From NCBI GenBank assembly GCA_018398765.1, contig JAHBMJ010000413.1, forward strand, positions 1 through 30,000: a DNA stretch of 30,000 nt, given 5' to 3'. Numbering within the stretch: the stretch's first letter is position 1; each line of letters starts with the position of its first letter. The translations under genes and the position numbers were made by a program. The notes beneath the pieces are model-generated. The model was not told where the DNA came from. It saw only the letters and a program-made list of their open reading frames with translations, and did no database searches. This stretch comes from Chromera velia (lineage: Eukaryota > Sar > Chromeraceae). Shown here piece by piece: positions 11,340-20,456 of this stretch.

Positions 11340-11531
11340 GTGCGTATGATTGATTTCTTGCTTGCTTGATTAATCTTTTGGTCTGTTTGTTCTTCATGCA
11401 GACGTCTTCTGGTGGACAAAATGATGGCCCGACGGCCGGAGGACAGGCCGACAGTCGACGACATCCTTCGGGTGCTCGACCCAGAGAGAAGAGAAAGGAA
11501 GGCAGAGGCACACAGGCACTTGCCATCTTAG
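5760..11531 (+). CDS. Secreted/lumenal protein kinase-like protein, DFG replaced by DTD (11 exons, 539 residues)
   Basis: Exons: 5760-5880, 6397-6537, 7397-7487, 7836-7941, 8206-8344, 8716-8780, 9175-9550, 9822-9961, 10475-10708, 11002-11078, 11402-11531. All junction phases agree and the sum is 1620 bases. Residues 1-22 form a signal peptide (MQRHWLLVPFVLSAAFTPAF). The kinase fold follows: a glycine-loop-like ARGFG (107-110), the ATP lysine in FALKV (K122), hinge VLEYCDKGD, catalytic HRDLKPEN (243-250), an insertion of about 60 residues, KLGDTD where DFG is expected (D323-T324-D325), GTFNYMAPE (347-355), SDVFSLG, and RPEDRPTVDDIL near the end. The catalytic Asp, ATP Lys and metal-binding Asp are kept; Phe and Gly of DFG are lost and the third loop glycine is not clear. 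Activity is therefore uncertain. The entry to the secretory pathway recalls secreted kinases of apicomplexans, but I cannot assign it to a family. Exon 3 is the least certain because its GTTCTT donor is weak; it fits phase and supplies the otherwise missing strand beta-1. Confidence 0.85.
6123..6232. repeat. (GA)n microsatellite in kinase intron 1
   Basis: About 110 bases of GA with GAAA and GGGA interruptions inside intron 1; it generates Ser/Leu-rich false frames on the - strand. Confidence 0.95.
7062..7152. repeat. (TC)n(TG)n microsatellite in kinase intron 2
   Basis: TC run passing directly into a TG run. The same TC-to-TG order recurs at 7674-7832 and 11263-11342. Confidence 0.95.
7674..7835. 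repeat. (TGTC)n(TC)n(TG)n tract ending at the exon 4 acceptor
   Basis: The compound repeat runs straight into the TGCAG acceptor before the kinase ATP-lysine exon, so the repeat itself supplies the pyrimidine-rich tract. Confidence 0.9.
8159..8205. repeat. (CTCTG)n tract ending at exon 5 acceptor
   Basis: Pentanucleotide CTCTG repeat, about nine imperfect units, ending in TTCAG at the kinase exon 5 acceptor. Confidence 0.9.
8389..8464. repeat. (AGAC)n tract in kinase intron 5
   Basis: Imperfect AGAC/AGAT tetranucleotide run, the reverse complement of the (CTGT)n tracts elsewhere in the window. Confidence 0.9.
10817..10912. repeat. (CTGT)n microsatellite in kinase intron 9
   Basis: About 95 bases of CTGT with a few TGTG interruptions, ending in CTCTCTCTG. 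Confidence 0.95.
11263..11342. repeat. (TC)n(TG)n microsatellite in kinase intron 10
   Basis: TC dinucleotides followed by TG dinucleotides about 60 bases before the last kinase exon. Confidence 0.95.
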
Positions 11532-12875
11532 TTGACAAGAACAGAGTTGACATGAAGAAGTGTGACTCTTTCCCTCTTTTTTCCTAGGCTTCTCTCTGTT
11601 TGCCCCAATCTCTCTGTGTGTGTATGTGTGTGTGTGTGGGGGGGGGNAGAGAGAGAGAGAGAGCACGGAGGGACGAAGTGCGTACGACAGGTTACTGATC
11701 CCTCTTCGAGCAGTCAAAGTGGAGGAGAAATCAAGTTTATGATCCGCAACCCGCCCACTGCAAGGTCAAGTTTTTGAAGCGAGAGAGTCCTCAAAGTTTG
11801 GGCATTTTGTCTTTGCCTGTCAGTTTGCATGTTAACGATGTCAGGTGTTTGGCTCCAAAGCATTTTCCACAGCAAGTCGAATTCAATCAAACTCCTAGAA
11901 TCTCCCGAAGACAAGCAATCGAGAACCCAAAGCTAGATAGATAAGTGTATTGAGGCACACAAAGAATTCAGCGCACTCACAGATCGTGACTGTGCAGAAG
12001 ACACGTGAACAGCTGTGATTTAAAAAAAGAAAAACAGGTCTAACAAAAGTCTTCTCTCAATTTATCTTCAATTGCCAGTGTTCCGCGTTAAATAAATGAA
12101 TTATTCTAATTTCTAACTTTAAAAGATGTGTTTAAAACTAGATAATAAAGAAACAATCGTAGTTTTTATGTAAATTTTTACTTAAATTCTGATATCTCAT
12201 CTCGTGACTTATGTAAAATTTTTCTTTTTAAATTTCTGAGAAATTTACCTAAGCTATAGCAGATTCAAAGTTGATTAAATAGTAAATCTAACTATGGCTG
12301 AAATCCCTTCAATTCCACTACTAGATATAAACGAAAGCACTTTTACTTTTATTTTTTTTCTATTTAATTTATTCGAGCCCATGCAGAGCCTCTCAGCCTG
12401 ATCGAGGTTCAAAAGCTAGCGTAAACCACTTGAATTGAATTTAATTCAAATCAACACATACCGTGAAGAAAAATAAACATTAAAATTGATGAATGATCAT
12501 TAATCATGAATCAAACTTATGATTCACTCTAGACTTAACTTAATCATACTTAATATTACTTAATGATTGAATTCAAAACCAATCAAACGGTTTATAAAAA
12601 TATAATTCAAGATAAAAAATATGAAACACATCAGAAACTAGATCAGAAACCCAGTTTGCTAAAAATCCTCAGTTTAATCCTGCCAGATATACTTACAAAC
12701 ACATCTTTCACTCTCAGACTTTAGTAAGGGTTAGCTATTGTTTAGCACCATTGCATTTTTATGAATCTATAAAAGAAAACTAAACCTGTGGATTGAATGG
12801 GGGTATTAATTGAAATGATTGTATTAATTCAAAATGTACTAGAAAATGCTAGAGAAATTGCAATCAATTTACACA
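11532..12875. other. Convergent intergenic region, AT-rich, with an ambiguous base
   Basis: This lies between the 3' ends of the kinase (+) and RCC1 (-) genes. A (TG)n-G9-N-(GA)n run at 11608-11662 contains the only N in the window (11647), probably an unresolved repeat length. From about 11990 to 12870 the DNA is strongly AT-rich with ATTGAATTTAATTCAAAT-type palindromic words and no coding potential. AATAAA-like words near 12090 and 12470 could serve polyadenylation, but this is not shown. Confidence 0.5.
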
Positions 12876-15800
12876 TCAGCGTCTCTGCTTGACTTCACGT
12901 AAAGCAATATTCATTGCAGGCTCTCTTTGCAAGTCAGACAAGCTTGCGTCTGGCGGAGGGACAACGGTCTTGCTCAGGCTCAGCTGTCGCGCCAACCGCC
13001 AGTGTCTCCTTTTGACTTTATTGCGGCTCCACAAGACGATGATGAGCGAGGTGATCAAAAGAAGCACAAAGACGAACCAGCCGAGAAAAACGAGGCACGC
13101 GTCAAACCAGGTCCGGGCTGCAGTATGCGATTGACAGAGAGATACAGAATCAGCCGGAGGGAACATGGGCAACTTTCATTTCTTTCGTTCGTTCATTCAT
13201 TCATGTCGTTTTGATTTTGGAGGGATACGAATCCTCACTGCCGAAAGGAAGAGCTGACCCACCGCATCTCACGTCGGCCACTCTGAGGCTGTATTCATCC
13301 GTCCCGTTCAGATGCGGATCCGCGCAGGTTGCTCCTGTGGGCGCCCCGACAAATGCTTGTCGTCCTGAAGCCACCCAGAGGACGCCCTTTTCCTTGCACT
13401 CAAACGAGAGTGTGTCGTTGATGCCTATCCCCTTCGGATTGTCGGGGTCCCATTCTTTCCACTCATCTCTCTCATCGAACCACTCTCGAGAGGGTGCCCG
13501 AAAGACGCTGTCCGTGTAGACGGGATAGGGCCCCACCGGGATCCCTTTGCCCTACCATTGGTCCGGGACACAGCACCCTCCTTCACACAGACAGAAGAGA
13601 GAGGGGGGGTGGAGGGGAAGGAAAAACAAACGAAATGTGCAGAAACATCCCGGAGTTGAGGAAAACGAAAAAGGAGGGAAGAGGAGAACGAATGCAAGAA
13701 CGAATGAACGGACCGGAGAATGAAGGAATGAAAAAAGGAATGAACGAACGAACGAACAAACAAAAACGAATGAACAAACGAATGAATGGATGGACGAATA
13801 AGTGAATGCCTGAACGAGAAAGTGGTACCGGTTGAAAAAGTCCAAGACGGCCCCCACACGCTTCTCTCTTTTGCTGCCTCCTCAATACACAATCAATTAT
13901 CATTCAGGCACGCTGATAAGACTGACTGCACAAGACTGTTGTCGACAGGTTGAAGGCCGCGTACTGCTTCTCTCTCCCTTGCGCGTCACTCCACCACTGA
14001 CACTCCACTCCTGCAGCTGCGCGATCTCTCTCTTCATCATCGCCGGACCTCGCCACGAGAATCCCGGAACGACACACAGTTCTGACTCTGTCGCCTACCG
14101 CCACGGCAAATCTTCCCACTTCGGCACTCCACTTGTCCTCCGATTCTCCCAATCTGTTCACCTCCACTGCTAGGTGCAGAAATGGAGCCTTGAGAAACGG
14201 GTTGTTCCACGATGTCGGCAACGTACACCCTTCTGCACGTGAACTTGCACACAGACAGGCATCTGTCTAAAATCGTGCGGCCGACGTGATGCAAGCAACT
14301 ACACTTGCAGATCTTTTCAGTTTGACAGGCGATGGATGAAAGAATGCCTCTGCGAATGATCTAAGAGACAAAATGAGCTTTCTGCGAGAAGAAGTCGAAA
14401 ATGGGATTTACGAATCAGGCTATTTGTGTGACCACTGCAGCCGACCCAAAAAAAAAAAAGAAAGAAAGAAAGAAAGAAGGGTGCCCCGCCTCGTCAGAAT
14501 ACGAAAAGAAATCCCTTCCCCGTAATGAAATACTAAAACCAGGCATCCCCTGTTCCGAAGAGTTCCAGTTTGACTTTTTGTTTTCTGCATGCCCTCTGTC
14601 CGGAATGCAAGCACCTAGAGCTGACCGCATTTGACGTCCGACGCAAAGGTAGGCCGAGGCCCGTTTCCGCGTGTACAGATTGTGCTGTCATGCGACAGGA
14701 TACCCCTCTCGCACTGGAATCGTACCCGTGTCCCCAACCGGACTGTTTGTTGATTTGATTGGATCGGGAGCCAGGGATCTCCAGCTTTGAGTTGTTGCTC
14801 GGTGACCCTTAGTGGAAGGCCTTCTGTGTCTGCGTGTGCTTCTGCCGAGAGCCACTGTGGGGGGATCTCACAACCATCTGCATGTAAGTAGATGTTTCAC
14901 AGATAGACACAGAAGGGGAGGGAGTAAAAGTGCGTGAGGAATCACCTTCTGCCAACAACACCTTTGCACTGGCAAAGAGACCTTTTGGCTAACAAAAGAA
15001 AACAATCACACGACGTCGACGCTGTCTGATCGATCGCACATTCGCTGACTCCTCAAAAGTCCCTCTACCAGCAGACAATTCATAGAACGAAAAAAGGGAT
15101 GAGAAGTAGCCATCTCCGCGAAAAACAGTTAGGAACCCTTTGCGAACAATGGAAAGCACTGACGACTCTTTGCTTTTGTGCCAAATTTTCTGATAACTGC
15201 CCCTGATGACTGATTGCTCTTGACGGTTGACCTATCTAGTGGTCACTGTTGAAGGCAGAAAGGTACACGGTCCCTGTCCGATCGTGACATTGATACAGGC
15301 GTCTGATCCCTGCAGAGCCTTTGACGGGAACAAAAACCCCTCAGTCACTCCTTCTGACTGATTGACTGACTGCATTCGACTTTGTCCAATGGAATGTCAA
15401 ATTCTCCCTCTTCCTCTCCCTCCAACATCGTCTCCCGTCCTTCCGCGTGTGTCCTCGTCCTCTTTCTACAAACGGCCCCCCCTTGACTTCTCACAGACGA
15501 AGGAGCAAGAAGACCGCCCTCACACTCAAACTTCACTGTGTCCCCCTCCTCTGCCCACTCCTTGGGGTACACCCTGAAGGGCCGGTCTCCGACCTTGTCA
15601 ATGAATTCTTCTGCCTTCTCAATGCGCAGAGCCGTCAGCGGTAAGCTCGAAGAAGAGGAACTGGCAGGCAGCCTGAAGGGCCAGTTCCATACGGCAGCGT
15701 CGGGATTGAGTTTTGGGAGCTTGCACCATCTGCCTGCAGCAGCAACTCGGAAAGACAGGCAGAGAGGGAGGAAAAATTACAACTTGTTTGTCGAGAAGTG

Positions 15801-17427
15801 AGAGTACAGGCGGCAGAATCAGAGGAAGGGACGGGCAAATTCAAGCAAAAAGGCAAATGCGCTGCAAGATGCTGTGAGGGAGAGCCACAACGAGGGCCAG
15901 AGGTGAAGCAACAGAAAGCAAGGCACAGAAAGCGAGAGAGCATATGAAAGAAAAACGACTGCGGTAGGTAAGAGAAGGCCACGGCAGGAAGAAAAAAAAG
16001 TCTTCAAAAGGGCAATCGATCCAGCAGTGAAAGAAGAATAAAAAGTCTTCAAAAGGGCAATCGATCCAGCAGTGAAAGAAATAGAGAATGAATGGCACAC
16101 AAAGTCCATTTATTCAAAAACGAGATTGTCTTCCACGACATTCACACGGTCCTCTTATGTTGCGTCACACTCGCACCAGTTGCCCGGCCGTCATTTTCTT
16201 TTCAACATTCAACAGATTGGCTCACCTGGCGAAAGCGCTGGTGATCTCAATTGCGTTAGTTTCGAAACAACGTTACCCTCCGTCCTTCCCACCCCGAGTG
16301 CGCCTCTTATGTTACTCCCTGTCCCAACCAATCGTCCCTCTGTTGTCAGCACAATCGCACGGTTGCCAAAAACACAACTTTTCGGGAGGCTCTCTACCTT
16401 CCCTTGCAGACTCTCCACGACTTGCGTTTTCTCATCAAGTTTTACTGTATCACCGTCAAAAAACGAAATTGTTTCTCGGGAATTCATAAATTTCTCGACA
16501 AATGGCACATTCGTGTTTCTGAGTATTCTCAAACTTTTGTCTGACATCAGAACGAGAGCGTGGTTCTTTCCAACAACCACATCTTCCACATCCACCCCAC
16601 CTTCCCCATTGACAGTTCCAGGATTGTCCATCAACAATTTGAATTCAGTCCAAGAAGCCTTCTCTTGTCCTATTTCCTCAAGACTCCCCATACCGTAAAG
16701 GCGCTTTCGAGTGTCTTGCGGATCTTCCAATACAACCAAGGTCAGGTACTTGTGATCCCATGCCGCCAAATCTATCGGAGCATTCCCGCCAAGAGAGGCA
16801 CTCACCACCCTGTGGTTTGCAAGGTGTTCAGGAAGTTTTATTGCATGCGAGGTAGGGTCTTCGTTGAACATCCCTGTGTGGTGCCCCTTGCCGAAGTGCT
16901 TCCCGCACATGTACACAGTCCCAGGGGTCTCTGTGATAACTAGCATCCGATTCCGAAACCCTGCCACCTTCACGACTTTATTCCTCCCGCCGTTGTCCTC
17001 CTCTGTCCCTCCAAATTGACTCGGGGGGACCATCGTCGGTTCTGAAACGGCTTTCGGCCACTGTCCCAACGTGCTTATGTGGGACAGACACAGAACGCCT
17101 TCAGGGTTCCTCCCCCATGTGTACAAAAGACCTTCAGCTGTCCATGCAGCACTGCGGGAAAAGAACGGACACAATGACAGACGGATGCAGAAGCGAGGAG
17201 CGTCCTCCAATGAGCAAATGTCTCATGTTCTCTGGAAACACACAAAAGCTTGGAGAGGTCTTGAATGATTTTCACATGGCCACTGAATGGATTGCGACTG
17301 CCCACACATCCGACAAAGAGAAGAAAGTACAGACAGGAAAGGAGACAGTCACGTTCACAAGGGGTGCTGACGGGACTGCCAGGGACCCGCCCAAGAGAGG
17401 CATTGAAATGCAGGAGAGGCTTCTCAG

Positions 17428-17499
<72 letters not shown>

Positions 17500-17911
17500 G
17501 TGCCTACATACCTGAATTCGTCACCGCACGCAACCCCGACAACTCTGGAGTCCCACCCTCCTTTCGGATGTATTTCTGATGGAGTGGTTGCCTCTCTGTC
17601 TCCCTCCTCCCCGTATTGCTTTCCGAATCCCAAAACTCTCCCGTCATCCAAAAGGACAACCGAGTGGGCCCTTCCGGCACACGCGTCCACCACAATCATC
17701 CCGGCCATCCCTGGCACCTCTGTCGGTTGCCATCTGTGGGGCCCCGGGTGCCGATCGTAATTTTCCTTCTCTTTCTCACGATTTTCTGTTGAACCATCCA
17801 GGCCCAATGCCCCAAAGCTTCCCGATCCAAAAACTAGAAGACGACCCCCAGAGACGACCAGTGAATGGTCAAGACCGAGGGCAATTCTGGAAATCTTTCG
17901 GGGCCACCCAT
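12876..17911 (-). CDS. RCC1 seven-bladed propeller fused to four 4-cysteine modules and a membrane span (5' end missing)
   Basis: Exons in coding order: 17911-17512, 17151-16226, 15733-15371, 14877-14626, 14232-13927, 13580-13263, 13117-12876. Phases agree throughout and give about 935 residues without the first exon. Exons 1-2 encode seven RCC1-like repeats (for example LGLDHSLVV..LLVFGSG, CAGRAHSVVLLDDGRVLGFG, CGDEFSAAWTAEGLLYTWG). Exons 3-6 each encode one module that starts with C.(L/I/V)P, has a central Gly-Asp/Thr-x-Val..Cys and ends in x-x-C exactly at a phase-1 donor. The last exon has a hydrophobic span (CLVFLGWFVFVLLLITSLII), a basic WSRNKVKRR stop-transfer and a tail of about 50 residues. 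The modules look like extracellular disulfide domains (sushi-like in cysteine count, not a proven match). An in-frame TAG (13554-13552) follows the first conserved Trp of module 4 unless a later acceptor is used. The start is unresolved: a frame at 18209-18080 fits by phase but has no signal peptide, which type I topology would need. Confidence 0.8.
13552..13554 (-). other. In-frame TAG in module 4 of the RCC1-module gene
   Basis: If the best acceptor (after TGTGTGAAG, exon from 13580) is used, the module opens GCCVPDQW and then meets TAG before GKGIPVGPY. The module signature before the stop and the long conserved module after it both look genuine. An acceptor at GGCAAAG just after the stop keeps phase but deletes the first cysteines. 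Confidence 0.6.
13676..13812. repeat. (GAAC/GAAT)n tract in RCC1-gene intron
   Basis: Imperfect AACG/AATG tetranucleotides in the intron between modules 3 and 4. Confidence 0.9.
15997..16080. repeat. 45-nt tandem duplication in RCC1-gene intron
   Basis: A 45-base unit starting TCTTCAAAAGGGCAATCGAT occurs twice head to tail (from 16001 and 16046), nearly identical, in the intron between the propeller and module 1. It makes a false duplicated peptide on the - strand. Confidence 0.9.
17432..17498. repeat. (CA)n(GA)n microsatellite next to an RCC1 exon donor
   Basis: A CA run followed by a GA run lies within 15 bases downstream of the donor (GTATGT, 17511-17506) of the first located propeller exon. 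Confidence 0.95.
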
Positions 17912-20456
17912 CTGCACGTAGAGAAAGATATGAAAAGCCATCCAGCTGTAGGAAAGAAGTTCAGGGGCACTCGATTGTCGCTCCATCTGCTTTCTCACAT
18001 GCTTAGGCACGGCCTCTCTATCAGTCTTTATCCATCTGAGCTGCTGCGAGGCTGTGCATGCCCACACCCACCACGATACCCTGTAGCCTTTGTCTCATTC
18101 GCCTGCCTTTTCCCGTCTGCATGCGGAACTGCTGCTCTGCCTTGGAATCGTTGGCTGTCTGTCCATCCAGTGGAGAGACCGCTTGTTCAGATGCCACCTC
18201 ATACAACATTGTATATACTCCTGATTGTCAGTCTGTTTTCCACATTTTCAGTTTCCTGCGTTGTTGCATGTACATATATATCCATACAGCTTCCCTTGCA
18301 TGTGCCTGCTCCCTTAATCATGTTATTTTCGCCTTTCGTTTGCCTGTATGAGGGCAGCTACGCCCTTTCAGACAGTCAGCAACTCATGAAGTCAGGCAAT
18401 TCTGCTCTACACGCAATTGTGTATGCAGTCTTTCAACCTATCAATTCATCCTGCGCATGCAATTGAATTTTGCATGCAGCTGACCAAAAGATTCAAAATT
18501 TGTAGAGAGGGGCGTCTTTAGCTCTCGAGTCATTTCTTGTTTTGTGTTCTTTCCTGTGGTGTCCGACGGGCCTGCTTTCCTCTGTCTTTTCTTCAGATCA
18601 GTGGATGACTCTCCCGGTTGCAAAAGTCCTCCATCGAATTGTGATGTCAACAAGTTCAGCTTTCTACAACCTCAGCCTGAACGCAGAACAGGTAGAACCA
18701 GAAAGAAATCGGGTATCTACACGAGTCTTTGGAAATGGCAGAGAATTTATCTAGGTGAGAGAAGGGGGCATCATGAGGGTGGAGCATTCGAGAAGCTGGA
18801 TACATATATATACATACATACAGACCTTTTGGGAGACGTCTTTCAATCGATCTGTCAGACAGTCTATCCCCCGAGTTGGCAGCAGTCTCTTTGACCTCTT
18901 TGCAGCGCGGTTTATTGATTCACCAGTGTCGCAGCAGTTTGCTGTGTAGAGTGTCTGTTGCTGTCTTCCTCGTTTCTTATGCAGTTGTCATGGTATATGT
19001 TGCTTCATGTTTCAGATGAAGCACATCGATGGTGTTGAAAATGCATGCATGCGTGCATGGGTGGACTCTTGTTGCGTGCGAATATACACCATGCATGCAG
19101 TCATACATCTGACGCACGCAAGCGTGCGAACGGCCCCGGAAAGCCCTGATAATTTGTGAGCATATACAAAGGTTTGTATGAGTCCCGAGGACTTGTATAA
19201 AGTTTTGTATGCACCAAGCACGGGATCATCCGAGCCCGGTACAAATTTTTTGAGTGCCCCACGCTACGCTTTCCGGGGCCACCAGTCTGGGCTGGGGGCC
19301 CATGCACACCGCCCCAGGCCGCATGCAGGCCCATGCACGCAGCGGCAGCCTGGCACCACACCGACCTGCACTTACCTGCACTACTGTATTCCTACATTGG
19401 CTCAAAAAAGTTGTACTTGAAATTATAATCCGGTCGAACAACGGCTACAGCATGAAGAATAGATAATAACGCTCAAAGGGGCTAAGGCTAAATGTTAGTA
19501 AGATATAATTATACTTAATACGACTTTTCTTCACTTTCTTACTCACTTGTTCGGACATACGACTTTTCAGCGGGCCGCGGGCCCTCGGCGGATGCCAACT
19601 CCTCTGTAAATTAGCAAACACTGCAAGTATGATAATTTTAAATATTATGTGATATAATATAATAAAAAAAGAACTTAACAGGTTCCGTGTTAAAAAGGAA
19701 AACAGATTGGCTACTGTTTTTTGATTGTTTTCATTGCTCCAAGTAAAAAAAAATAATTCACTGCATCAATCAATCAATCCCCCCCCCACCCCCATAAAAA
19801 AACAAAATGACAACAGTGTTTTTTATTTATTTTAACTTGAAACATTCCTCATGATGCAATATACAAAAATATTCTATTGAATAAATATATTTATTATCAA
19901 GAGACAATGTGTTGTTGGCTCTGTGCATTACATCATGAATTCGTGGTATAAATAATTGGCCAGGATCGACCGGACTCAACATGGCTGCAATCTACTTCCT
20001 GAACGGCAGAGTTTGTGCAAGTACTCCGGAACACTCCTGGCCTGTGGCTTTCCACTGAAGTCACATAACCCTCCCCCAGAAACAATCACGATCCATTGAA
20101 CCCCTTGTTAGACTTTCACAAGCCCCAACTATCATCCTCTGAGGCCCCCCTCCCTGATCAATTCTGTCACACCCCGCATCGTACCAAAATGTTGCCCTCA
20201 TGTATCATGAAATGGTATCAAAAGTCATCAGGCATTGTATGTCTTTTCCAGTGCTGAGGATCTTTTTCAGCACTGGTCTGTCAGGAAGACTCAAGGGGGA
20301 AAAGCGCAAAACACACAACCTGCACAACTGAGAGAGGAAAAGTGCACCAGAAAGAAAGGAAAGAGACGCCCAGTTCAGTATCCAGGCAGCTAGCACTACC
20401 TGGCCTTGCCCCTCTTCCTCCCTCGCACCGGCCCCCCAAGAACCTATCGTTCCTTT
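17912..20456. other. Region upstream of RCC1 gene and downstream of DHHC gene
   Basis: The first exon or exons of the RCC1-module gene should lie here on the - strand. The best phase match is 18209-18080 (ATG start, GTATCG donor), which I hold at low confidence. On the + strand 18596-18690 is flanked by CTTCAG and GTAGAA and could be an isolated exon, but it has no recognisable product. GC-rich, GCATGC-rich DNA spans 19020-19400 and resembles the first 420 bases of the window in style. From about 19440 to 20330 it is AT-rich with a C-run near 19780. Confidence 0.4.
19042..19049. promoter_or_regulatory. TGCATGCA palindrome upstream of RCC1 gene
   Basis: Exact 8-mer with further GCATG words around it (19041-19100), on the upstream side of the RCC1-module gene. 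Regulatory role is inferred from recurrence in this window. Confidence 0.3.

Noticed and set aside
16209-16698. + strand frames over the RCC1 exons
   Set aside because: Antisense to well-supported propeller repeats.
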